Of a DNA stretch of 37,209 bases, positions 8,566-17,877 are shown piece by piece. The stretch covers positions 1-37,209 of the forward strand of contig JAQXIE010000004.1 of NCBI GenBank assembly GCA_029007645.1, in the 5' to 3' direction. Below the pieces are notes generated by a model that worked only from the letters and a program-made list of their open reading frames with translations, made no database searches and was not told where the DNA came from. Both the position numbers and the translations under genes were made by a program. Source of the DNA: Bacteroidales bacterium (GTDB lineage: Bacteria > Bacteroidota > Bacteroidia > Bacteroidales > Muribaculaceae). Numbering within the stretch: position 1 is the first letter of the stretch; the number at the start of each line of letters is the position of its first letter.

Positions 8566-9957
8566 TTATATCGATCCGACTTCGCGGCCCTCCATATGGT
8601 CGATCTCGGCGGCTTCCTTGCGAAGCAGTTCATCCTCCTTGTCAAGTTCCTTGCCGTGTTCCTCCTTGGCCTGTCCCATGGCTATGAACAATGCCGACAG
8701 AAGGGTGAACACATATGCCTGGATAAAGCTGACCAACACATCGAGAGCGAGCATGAAGACGGAGAAGAGCACCGACACAACAGCCGTACCTCCGGCCAAC
8801 GCAGCGCCGAAGCCTGCGAAGATGAAGATCAGCAGCGTCAGCGTGATCACGATCATGTGGCCGCCCATCATGTTGGCGAACAGACGGACACACAGGGCCG
8901 CCGGCTTGGTGAAGATTCCGAATATCTCGATCACCTGCATGATCGGCAGCGGACACTTCAGCCAGATGGGGACATCGGGCCAGAATATTTCCTTCCAATA
9001 ATGCTTAGTACCCAGCACGTTGGTAATCACGAACGTGCACAGGGCCAGCACCAGCGTGATGGCGATATTGCCCGTCAGGTTGGCGCCGCCGGGGAATACC
9101 ACTATCAGACCGAGCAGGTTCATCGTCAAGATGAAGAAGAACGCCGTCAGCAGATAGGGCGCGAATTTGGCTGCCTTGTCGCCAAGCACCGGCTTCAGGT
9201 TGTCATAGTATACGAACGACACCAGCATTTCGAAGAATCCCATCCCCTTGCGCGGAGCGCGGAGCCCGCAGCGCTTGTAGTAGCGCACCAGACCCATCAC
9301 CATCGCCGTGACCAGCAGAGCGGAGATGAACAGCGCCAGCACGTTCTTGGTGATCGATATGTCCAAAGGCCTGTATTCTTTGTAGTACGTGCCCTTGTCA
9401 TGCAGATGGCCGTTCTCCTTCACCGAAGCATCCTCCACACAGACGTATCCGTCGATGACGGGCATACCCTCGTCGACATCACTTCCGGCGCGCTTATCCG
9501 CCAGTTGCTTGTCGATCTCGGCCTGTTCCTGAGCGGTCAGAGGTTCGATCTCTACAACTTTGTCCTTGTGCTTGCTGGTATGCGCTATGACAAACTGATA
9601 CTGTTTGCCGTTGCGCTCGCAGGTCTTGACTACGGGTATCAGTTCCTTCTTCTCCTTGCCCGTCTCCTCGTCCTTCACAACGATGACTTCGGTAAGGTCG
9701 CCGCTGCTGAACGAGAACCACTGTCCGTCCTGTGCTCTGACAATCACCGGCAGGGGCATTCTGTAAACATGCGAGAAGGGTACTTCCCAGCCATAGCCGT
9801 CACCGAGATGCTCGAAGATGATCTCCTTGACATCCATCGGTTTCTCCTTCTCTTCATTATCATAATGCCGGGCGGCGGGATTGGCCGGAGCCGCCTGGGC
9901 GAATCCGGCTGTCAGCAGTGCCAGCATCAGCATTATGACGTTAATTCTCTTCAACAT
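8566..9957 (-). CDS. atpB: ATP synthase Fo a subunit with long N-terminal exported extension
   Basis: Proton-channel subunit of Fo. The second half (residues ~210-450) is the standard a subunit. It contains the helix ALCVRLFANMMGGHMI with the essential arginine (Arg358) and the GANLTGNIAITLVLALCTFVI helix. The protein is 463 residues, against about 270 in E. coli. The extra ~190 N-terminal residues begin with a clear signal peptide (cleavage likely after AQA, residue ~22). They continue as a soluble, charged segment that should sit in the periplasm. Bacteroidetes a subunits commonly carry a signal peptide and extra N-terminus, but this one is long and has a Glu/Lys-rich insert (~95-155). Spacing is 61 bases before atpE and 21 after atpC. 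Confidence 0.95.
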   Translation of the reverse strand: MLKRINVIMLMLALLTAGFAQAAPANPAARHYDNEEKEKPMDVKEIIFEHLGDGYGWEVPFSHVYRMPLPVIVRAQDGQWFSFSSGDLTEVIVVKDEETGKEKKELIPVVKTCERNGKQYQFVIAHTSKHKDKVVEIEPLTAQEQAEIDKQLADKRAGSDVDEGMPVIDGYVCVEDASVKENGHLHDKGTYYKEYRPLDISITKNVLALFISALLVTAMVMGLVRYYKRCGLRAPRKGMGFFEMLVSFVYYDNLKPVLGDKAAKFAPYLLTAFFFILTMNLLGLIVVFPGGANLTGNIAITLVLALCTFVITNVLGTKHYWKEIFWPDVPIWLKCPLPIMQVIEIFGIFTKPAALCVRLFANMMGGHMIVITLTLLIFIFAGFGAALAGGTAVVSVLFSVFMLALDVLVSFIQAYVFTLLSALFIAMGQAKEEHGKELDKEDELLRKEAAEIDHMEGREVGSI

Positions 9958-9978
9958 CGTGCAGTTTATTGGATGTAA

Positions 9979-10215
9979 TCAGTATACCAATACCGATATC
10001 TTGTTATCATTCACATCGGCGAGACCGCCGCTTATCTCCTTCTCATGGTCGGATCCGTCGGGAGTCGTGTACCTGACGGTCCCTGCGGCCAGCACGGATA
10101 TCAGCGGCGCGTGATTCTTCAATACGGTGAACGATCCCAGCACGCCGGGCATAGTCACCATATTGACCTCACCGCTGAAGGTCACTTCGTGCGCCGATAT
10201 TATCTCGAGGGTCAT
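9979..10215 (-). CDS. atpC: ATP synthase F1 epsilon subunit, short form
   Basis: 78 residues forming only the N-terminal beta-sandwich domain (MTLEIISAHEVTFSGEVNMVTMPGVLGSFTVLKNHAP, with the conserved PGxxGxFxxLxxHAP motif). The C-terminal two-helix domain that inhibits ATP hydrolysis in many bacteria is absent. The stop is followed 21 bases later by atpB, so there is no room for it in frame. The short form is known in Bacteroidetes. The beta-sandwich should still couple gamma to the c-ring. Confidence 0.95.
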   Translation of the reverse strand: MTLEIISAHEVTFSGEVNMVTMPGVLGSFTVLKNHAPLISVLAAGTVRYTTPDGSDHEKEISGGLADVNDNKISVLVY

Positions 10216-10247
10216 ATATCAACAATTAACTGTTACCTGCTGACCTC

Positions 10248-11777
<1,530 letters not shown>

Positions 11778-11782
11778 TTATT

Positions 11783-12862
11783 TCAGAAATGCCATCCCAG
11801 TGCCACGACCACTGCCATAAGCATCAGGTTGGCAAGTGCGAAAGGCATCATATACTTCCATTCGAACGACAGCAGCTGGTCGATACGCACGCGGGGGAAC
11901 GTCCATTTGAACCATATTATCACGAACGAAATGAAGAAAGCCTTTGCCAGGAACCATACGATGCCGGGAATGTAATTCATCACGGCGTTGAAACCGTCCC
12001 AACCGGGGATATGCAGCGGCATCCAGCCACCCAGGAACATCAGGGAGGCGATGCCCGATACGATGAACAGGTTCAGATACTCGGCCAGATAGAAGAATCC
12101 GAAATGGATACCGGAATACTCCGTATGGTAACCGGCGGTCAGCTCATGTTCGGCCTCGGGAAGGTCGAAGGGACCGCGGTTGGTCTCGGCCGTTGCGGCT
12201 ATCACGTAAATGATGAAAGCTATGATTGCCGGGATGTGACCCTTGAACAGGAACCATGCATCCTCCTGAGCCCATACCAGCGCATTGATATCCATCGTAC
12301 CGGCCAATACGACGATTGTCATGATGGCCAGGCCCAGCGACACCTCGTAGCTGATCATCTGCGCGCCGCTTCGCATGGCGCCGATCAGCGTATACTTGTT
12401 GTTGGACGCCCATCCGGCCAGCAGGATTCCAAGCACACCGACCGACGACACGGCCAGCACGAAGAAGATTCCTATATTCCAGTCGATGATCTGCAGGCCG
12501 TTGCCCCACGGCAGACATGCCAGCATCGTCACCGACGATGTGATCACAATGTAAGGCGCAAGTTTGAACAGGAAGCGGTCAGTGCCCTTCAGACATATCA
12601 GCTCCTTGATAAGGATTTTGAACATGTCGGCGAAGACCTGCAGCAGACCCCATTTACCCACGCGCATCGGGCCCAGACGGCACTGGAACCATGCGCAGAG
12701 CTTACGCTCGTACAATATATAGAACAAGGCCAGAACCGTATAGGTCAGCAATATCAGCACGCCTATTATTACGCATTCTATCAGAATGGCAAGCCAGTCG
12801 GCCATACCCGAGCCAAGAAGCCAGTTGTTGAACGCCGACGTCCATTGCCCAAAATTAAACAT
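11783..12862 (-). CDS. nuoH: NADH-quinone oxidoreductase subunit H
   Basis: Membrane subunit that anchors the quinone-binding module to the membrane arm, 359 residues with about eight helices. The conserved loop [20 protein letters not shown], followed by [18 protein letters not shown], contains the acidic residues that line the quinone cavity. An N-terminal segment [17 protein letters not shown] is also a family landmark. It follows nuoCD directly, whereas operons with a complete NADH module have nuoE, F and G between them. The next gene downstream is atpD instead of nuoI. Confidence 0.97.
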   Translation of the reverse strand: MFNFGQWTSAFNNWLLGSGMADWLAILIECVIIGVLILLTYTVLALFYILYERKLCAWFQCRLGPMRVGKWGLLQVFADMFKILIKELICLKGTDRFLFKLAPYIVITSSVTMLACLPWGNGLQIIDWNIGIFFVLAVSSVGVLGILLAGWASNNKYTLIGAMRSGAQMISYEVSLGLAIMTIVVLAGTMDINALVWAQEDAWFLFKGHIPAIIAFIIYVIAATAETNRGPFDLPEAEHELTAGYHTEYSGIHFGFFYLAEYLNLFIVSGIASLMFLGGWMPLHIPGWDGFNAVMNYIPGIVWFLAKAFFISFVIIWFKWTFPRVRIDQLLSFEWKYMMPFALANLMLMAVVVALGWHF

Positions 12863-12899
12863 ATCTCGTTGCTATTGTTGTTATTGAAATTCTTGTTAA

Positions 12900-14546
12900 T
12901 TATCGGTCAATATCGGGGATCACGAAGTCCAGCGCAGCTCCGATGGTGATCAGGTCGGCGATCATATATCCCGTGCAGCAGAGATCCATCACTCCCACCA
13001 GGTTGAAGCAAGGGCTCTGGAAATGCACGCGGTAGGGATTCTTCTGTCCGTCGCTTTCGATGTATACGCCGAATGTGCCGCGCGAAGCCTCGACCTGCTG
13101 ATACCAGCGGCCGGCGGGCAGCTTGATGATCTTCGGCACCTGTGCCCGGATATCACCTTCGGGAATGCGGTCCACAAGGTAAGCCAGAATCTTGCAGCTC
13201 TCCTCGATCTCCTTCATCCTCACCATATAGCGCGAGTAGGAATCGCAGCCGTCAAGCAGGACCTCGTCGAATACGTTCGCTTCGTTGAGCTCGCCGTAGA
13301 TGGAGTACGGATGTTTCTTACGGCAGTCGCAACTCCAGTTCGAACCGCGTCCGCTCGGTCCCGTAATGTCGTAGTTAATGGCATCCTCCTTCTTGAGCTT
13401 GCCGACGCCCACCATACGGTTCTTGGCGATCAGGTTGCCCGAGAATACCTTATGATATTCCTTGAGACGCTTGGGCATGATGTCGATAAGCGCACGGACG
13501 TCCTTCTCGAAATCAGGATGCAGGTCGGCGATCACACCGCCGATCACGTTATAGTTCATCGACATGCGGGCACCGCAGGTTTTCTCGAAAATGTCAAGCA
13601 CCATCTCGCGCTCGCGGAAGCCGTAGAAGAACGCCGTAGTGGCACCCAGGTCCATCGCCGTACATCCGAACGACAGCAGATGCGACGATATACGCATCAG
13701 CTCGTCCATCATGACACGGATCACCTCGGCGCGACGCGGCACCTCGATTCCAAGGGCCTTCTCGATGCACATGCAGAGGCAATGACGGTTCTGGTGGGCC
13801 GACATGTAGTCCATTCTGTCGGTGAAATGCAATGTCTGAGCATAACCCAGGCCTTCGCACAGCTTCTCGATGCCGCGGTGAATATAGCCCGACACAACAT
13901 CGACCTTCTTGACATACTCGCCGTCCAGACTTGTGCGGAAACGCATCACACCGTGGGTCGACGGGTGCTGCGGGCCGATATTCACGATATATTCGTTGTC
14001 CTCGAATACCTTGCCGGGCACTTTCTCAACTTCGCCCTTGTCGTTCAGCTTATATGTGCAGGTCTCATCCTCATTGACCTCATCGTCGGTCGGAATCGGA
14101 TTGAGTTCCGGATTGGCGTCATAGTCCTTGCGCAAGGGGTGTCCCTTCCAGTCGTTGCGCAAGAAGAAACGGCGCATGTCGGGATGGTTGATGAACTTGA
14201 TTCCGAACATGTCGTAAACTTCTCGCTCCTGGAAATTGGCTACCTTCCAGAGATCGCTTACAGTATGTATATAGCAGTTGTCGCGGTCGCCGGTGGCTAC
14301 CACCTTGACTGCGAGCATGTCCCAGTTGTTGCTTGTGGAGGTCAGGTAGTAAATCACACCCATATTTTCCTTCCAGTCCATGCCGACCACAGCCGACAGC
14401 AGATCGAAATTCAGCTCTTTGTCTTCCTTAAGGGTGCGGGCGAACTCATGCCAGTCGGCCTCGGCAACATTTATCAACGGGCATTCACCCTCTTCCCAGG
14501 TGCCTGCCGGATATATCTTGTTAATCTTGTCTTGTAATAGGCTCAT
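12900..14546 (-). CDS. nuoCD: Fused NADH-quinone oxidoreductase subunit C/D
   Basis: 548 residues. The first ~150 are the 30-kDa NuoC domain with EREVYDMFGIKFINHPDMRRFF. The rest is the 49-kDa NuoD domain starting at NIGPQHPSTHGVMRF, which forms the quinone site with NuoB. A ~40-residue acidic linker joins them. The fusion is known in Bacteroidetes and enterobacteria. I chose the ATG at 14546 (MSLLQDKIN), 22 bases after the nuoB stop. An upstream in-frame ATG at 14606 would overlap nuoB by 38 bases and add a basic, unlikely leader. No frameshift is seen across the junction. Confidence 0.96.
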   Translation of the reverse strand: MSLLQDKINKIYPAGTWEEGECPLINVAEADWHEFARTLKEDKELNFDLLSAVVGMDWKENMGVIYYLTSTSNNWDMLAVKVVATGDRDNCYIHTVSDLWKVANFQEREVYDMFGIKFINHPDMRRFFLRNDWKGHPLRKDYDANPELNPIPTDDEVNEDETCTYKLNDKGEVEKVPGKVFEDNEYIVNIGPQHPSTHGVMRFRTSLDGEYVKKVDVVSGYIHRGIEKLCEGLGYAQTLHFTDRMDYMSAHQNRHCLCMCIEKALGIEVPRRAEVIRVMMDELMRISSHLLSFGCTAMDLGATTAFFYGFREREMVLDIFEKTCGARMSMNYNVIGGVIADLHPDFEKDVRALIDIMPKRLKEYHKVFSGNLIAKNRMVGVGKLKKEDAINYDITGPSGRGSNWSCDCRKKHPYSIYGELNEANVFDEVLLDGCDSYSRYMVRMKEIEESCKILAYLVDRIPEGDIRAQVPKIIKLPAGRWYQQVEASRGTFGVYIESDGQKNPYRVHFQSPCFNLVGVMDLCCTGYMIADLITIGAALDFVIPDIDR

Positions 14547-14568
14547 ATCTTTTCTCGCTACCTGATCG

Positions 14569-15183
14569 TTAACCAATCTGACCTTTCTCCTCCGGATGCT
14601 CGGCAAAGAATTCCGCTATTTTCTCCTGCCGGTTTGCACCGCCGAAGAATTTCGAAACCTTGATTTTGCGTTGCAGCTGCATCAGGCCGTAGAACATTGC
14701 CTCGGGGCGAGGAGGGCAACCGGGCACGTACACGTCGACGGGGATAATCTTGTCCACGCCGGGAAGCACACAGTAAGAATTCTTGAACGGGCCTCCTGAT
14801 ACGGCGCACCCGCCGCAGGCTATAACATATTTAGGCTCCGCAAGCTGTTCGTACAAACGACGCAGCGCCGGAGCCATTCTATGCACGATTGTGCCCTGCA
14901 CCATTATATAGTCGGCCTGACGTGGTGAGTTACGCGCCACCTCAAAACCGAAACGGGCCATATCGTAGCGCGCGGCGCCCAACGACATGAACTCAATCGC
15001 ACAGCACGACGTACCGAAACAGAGAGGCCACAGCGAGTTGGCGCGTCCCCAGTTAATCAAATCGTCGAATGCCCCTACTACTACATTGGCTCCTGTAGCG
15101 TTCAACTCCTCGACCAACTTGTCGATATACTCATTGTTCTTGAAGTCCTCACGCTTCATGCTCTTTATCGAGTCTATTCCCAT
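14569..15183 (-). CDS. nuoB: NADH-quinone oxidoreductase subunit B (cluster N2)
   Basis: Carries the terminal 4Fe-4S cluster N2 that reduces quinone; 204 residues. The ligands are visible in [14 protein letters not shown] (tandem Cys-Cys), [10 protein letters not shown] and [30 protein letters not shown] is the conserved quinone-channel loop. The start codon lies inside the end of nuoA (10-base overlap, ATGGGAATAG), which suggests translational coupling. The C-terminal ~35 residues are charged and variable. Confidence 0.97.
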   Translation of the reverse strand: MGIDSIKSMKREDFKNNEYIDKLVEELNATGANVVVGAFDDLINWGRANSLWPLCFGTSCCAIEFMSLGAARYDMARFGFEVARNSPRQADYIMVQGTIVHRMAPALRRLYEQLAEPKYVIACGGCAVSGGPFKNSYCVLPGVDKIIPVDVYVPGCPPRPEAMFYGLMQLQRKIKVSKFFGGANRQEKIAEFFAEHPEEKGQIG

Positions 15184-15542
15184 TTCAGCGCTCCTTTACG
15201 CCAAGCGTATGCCAGGCCCATTATCAATACAAACATAAAAATGCCGATGCAAAGCAATCCTGTCGGTCCCATGGACTTCATCACCACCGACCACGGATAC
15301 AGGAAAACCACCTCGACATCGAACAGTAAAAACAGGATGGCAAAAATGTAATAACCTGCCTTGAACTGTATCATCGACGCTCCTCGCGTCGGGATGCCGC
15401 ACTCATACGCCTCCGATTTCTTGACTGAATACGACCGGGGCGAAATCAATCTGGCAATCAGCAACGCCGCAAACACCAGCGCCAGGCCCGTGACGACCGC
15501 CGTGATGCTCAATGCTCCGTTGCTAATATTGCATAACTCCAT
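15174..15542 (-). CDS. nuoA: NADH-quinone oxidoreductase subunit A
   Basis: First gene of the operon; 122 residues, three membrane helices. The conserved loop [39 protein letters not shown] contains the cysteine of the quinone-site loop and the FDVE motif diagnostic for NuoA. Its stop overlaps the nuoB start. It lies 72 bases downstream of the -7 element of the predicted promoter. Confidence 0.97.
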   Translation of the reverse strand: MELCNISNGALSITAVVTGLALVFAALLIARLISPRSYSVKKSEAYECGIPTRGASMIQFKAGYYIFAILFLLFDVEVVFLYPWSVVMKSMGPTGLLCIGIFMFVLIMGLAYAWRKGALKWE

Positions 15543-15613
15543 ATCGTGTTTACTATTAGATATTTAAGTAATCTGTTTTTATTCTTAGCCTTTTGAGCCT
15601 ACACTCTATTTTG

Positions 15614-15645
15614 CAAAATTACCCAAAATTTTCCACTTACACAAA
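15614..15645 (-). promoter_or_regulatory. Predicted promoter of the nuo-atp superoperon
   Basis: On the minus strand, TTTG (15645-15642) is followed after 20 bases by TAATTTTG (15621-15614). This is an exact match to the Bacteroidetes -33/-7 consensus TTTG...TAnnTTTG. Transcription would start near 15607, giving a leader of about 65 bases before nuoA. It is the only good match seen upstream of the block, and no comparable motif was found in the short gaps between atp and nuo genes. Confidence 0.7.
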
Positions 15646-15702
15646 TTAATTAAAAAGCTGTTAACAACTTCTAATCGCGTCCTTTTCATAGATTTATACA
15701 CA

Positions 15703-15742
15703 CCAAAAACAGCAAAAGACCGACGATTTGTCAGTCTTTTGC
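15703..15742 (-). terminator. Intrinsic terminator of the lipoprotein gene
   Basis: Arms 15712-15724 and 15730-15742 pair over 13 bp (one G-U) around a 5-base loop. On the minus strand the stem is followed by TGTTTTTGG. It lies about 50 bases past the lipoprotein stop and upstream of the nuo promoter, so it separates the two transcription units. Confidence 0.8.
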
Positions 15743-15792
15743 CATTATCATATGAAATTTGCGTTATTATACTCCGATTCGTCTACATAAGA

Positions 15793-16797
15793 TTATTTCT
15801 CCGATACAGGCTTGGCCAGATATACTCCGGTCCCGCTGAATGCCACAGCCAGTCCGTTCTCCATATCGCCGCTCAGCGAGATGCCCGACATGTCGATCGG
15901 ATCATCCATGTTCACGCCATTGTAGATATTGCCCAGAGTCATGCGCGCCACCTTATAGTCGGGAGCCTCAGCATTGCTGTCCAGATCAACAGGCACGACG
16001 TCCTTGACCGACACCTCGTAGCCTCTCGAACCGAATTTCAGGGGCAGTCCCTTGAACGAAAGGTTTACTGCTTTGGCCTTATCGTCGGGATATTTGATGC
16101 CATACACGTAAAGGTCGGCCGTATAGCCTCCGGCATTGTCCAGATTCAGCTTCACGCGGTAGGTTATATCCTCGCTGGTATAGGGCTCGGCCGTATTCTT
16201 GCTGTTGACAAAGGTCTTGCCGCGGTACAGAAGGTCGTTCCAGAACACCTTGACCTGCCAATCGGTGCCGTAGCGGAAATTTCCGAAAGCATAGAGCGAA
16301 ACGTTTTCGTTGCTGTTTCCGGGACGTGCCAGAGGCGTTGCTTTAAGATAGGTCTCGATCGGATGCGTCACTGCCGCAATATTGGTATAGGATGCACGGG
16401 TCTGATCCATGCGGAATTTTGTAACGGTCGAAGGCATGTCGTTTGCCACGTTGCCGCCGTCATAAAGAAGACCGCCCACCAGATCGTAGGGATACATCAC
16501 ATTGTCGATGGTCGTATATCCCTCGATGAAGGGTATATTCGTGGTCTTTACATCTACGGGAGATCCGCCTATCGACAGGCCACTGATTGTGGTGACCGCC
16601 TTGCGGGAATACACCTCGTAATTGACACTGACCTGCACTTTCGATATGCTTGCATCGCCACGGTCGGAGATGGCCAGTGCATACGCCGGCGTGTTCTGTG
16701 TCACGTTCCGCGTGTTCTCGTCATTGCCGCCGAGGCAGGAGGTCAGGCCGGTCATTATCACCGCTGCGCCTGCAAGCAGCATCATTGTTTTCTTCAT
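15793..16797 (-). CDS. Lipoprotein of unknown function
   Basis: 334 residues. The first 21 form a lipoprotein signal (basic start, hydrophobic core, lipobox LTSC with Cys21), followed by LGGNDEN. An acidic residue cluster soon after the cysteine is often linked with surface export in Bacteroidetes (inference). The mature part is rich in Tyr, Asn and beta-strand-like stretches, with no motif I recognise. It has its own terminator and is probably monocistronic. It starts 153 bases from the divergent RNase Z gene; no convincing promoter was found in that gap. I cannot assign a function. Confidence 0.9.
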   Translation of the reverse strand: MKKTMMLLAGAAVIMTGLTSCLGGNDENTRNVTQNTPAYALAISDRGDASISKVQVSVNYEVYSRKAVTTISGLSIGGSPVDVKTTNIPFIEGYTTIDNVMYPYDLVGGLLYDGGNVANDMPSTVTKFRMDQTRASYTNIAAVTHPIETYLKATPLARPGNSNENVSLYAFGNFRYGTDWQVKVFWNDLLYRGKTFVNSKNTAEPYTSEDITYRVKLNLDNAGGYTADLYVYGIKYPDDKAKAVNLSFKGLPLKFGSRGYEVSVKDVVPVDLDSNAEAPDYKVARMTLGNIYNGVNMDDPIDMSGISLSGDMENGLAVAFSGTGVYLAKPVSEK

Positions 16798-16950
16798 CTT
16801 GATTATAATTTGTTATTGTCAATTTGCAGCGGGCCTTGTCTGAATTGCGAGATTCCCGCATTCCTTACCGCTCCTTTATCAAACGGAGATATCTCCTCTA
16901 TATTATGACCCTGTTTGGCAAGAAGAGCAAACTTTAAGCGTTTATAGTAT

Positions 16951-17868
16951 ATGAGTCTTTTCGATATACACACACTGGGCTGCGGTTCGGCCAAGCCGTC
17001 GCTGCGGCATCATTGCAGCTGCACCGTTGCCGAACACCGGGGCACTCTATACATGATCGACTGCGGCGAAGGCGCCCAGATCAATTTCATGCGTCAGCGT
17101 CTCAAATCCAGCCGGTTGCGTCATATATTCCTCACTCACCTGCATGGCGATCACGTGTTGGGTCTCCCCGGATTGCTCTCCACTCTCTCGCTCGGCGAAG
17201 CCGGGGGCAAGATCACCGTGCACACATTTCCCGAAGGAATCAAAATTCTGCGGCAGATGATGAATTTCTTTGCCCCGAGATTGACTTATGAGTTGGAATT
17301 CAACGAAATAGACCCCGATTCCGAACAGACCATCCTCGACACCGGCACGCTGAAGGTGCGCACCATTCCGCTGCATCACCGTGTGCCGGACGTCGGTTAT
17401 GTGTTCGAGGAATATCCTCCGCTGCGCCACATAGTCCGCGACATGTGTGATTTTCATGGTGTTCCCGTGTGGCAGCTCAACGCCATCAAGCAGGGCGCGG
17501 ACTTTGTAAAGCCCGACGGCACCGTGATTACCAACCACGTGCTGACACGCGATGCCGGACCCGGCATGTCGTACGCGCATATCAGCGACACGCTCTACAT
17601 GCCGGAGATCGCCGAAAAGATCGGTCCCGTTGATCTGCTGTTCCACGAGACCACCTATCTGCGCGAGCACGCCGATCTGGCCCGCGACCGCTTCCACAGC
17701 ACCGCCGAACAGGCCGCATGCATCGCTCGCGACGCCGGCGCGCACAGACTCCTTACCGGACACTATTCCAGCCGTTATCAGGATGAATCCCTGTTCGTAA
17801 AAGAAGCGGCGGAGATTTTCCCCGCCGCTATCCTTAACCACGAGGGTCTCGTGACCCCCGTCAGATAA
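16951..17868 (+). CDS. rnz: Ribonuclease Z (tRNA 3' endonuclease)
   Basis: Metallo-beta-lactamase-fold endonuclease that trims tRNA 3' trailers; 305 residues, normal for the short bacterial form. The zinc motif THLHGDH (His63, His65, Asp67, His68) is followed by VLGLPGLLSTL, typical of RNase Z. Further ligands lie in PLHHR, in the SYAHISDT region (family Asp), and in the LLTGHYSSRY segment near the C-terminus. The exosite arm region (~150-185) is present. It is the only large gene on the plus strand and converges on the alpha-2-macroglobulin gene with a 9-base gap. Confidence 0.95.
   Translation: MSLFDIHTLGCGSAKPSLRHHCSCTVAEHRGTLYMIDCGEGAQINFMRQRLKSSRLRHIFLTHLHGDHVLGLPGLLSTLSLGEAGGKITVHTFPEGIKILRQMMNFFAPRLTYELEFNEIDPDSEQTILDTGTLKVRTIPLHHRVPDVGYVFEEYPPLRHIVRDMCDFHGVPVWQLNAIKQGADFVKPDGTVITNHVLTRDAGPGMSYAHISDTLYMPEIAEKIGPVDLLFHETTYLREHADLARDRFHSTAEQAACIARDAGAHRLLTGHYSSRYQDESLFVKEAAEIFPAAILNHEGLVTPVR
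17795..17829 (-). terminator. Possible terminator for the alpha-2-macroglobulin gene, inside the 3' end of rnz
   Basis: Arms 17805-17812 and 17822-17829 pair over 8 GC-rich bases. On the minus strand the stem is followed by TCTTTTAC, a weak U-rich run. It lies about 50 bases past the stop of the minus-strand gene and inside the rnz coding region, the only place available since the two genes converge 9 bases apart. The short U-run makes this uncertain. Confidence 0.4.
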
Positions 17869-17877
17869 TCACACAAC

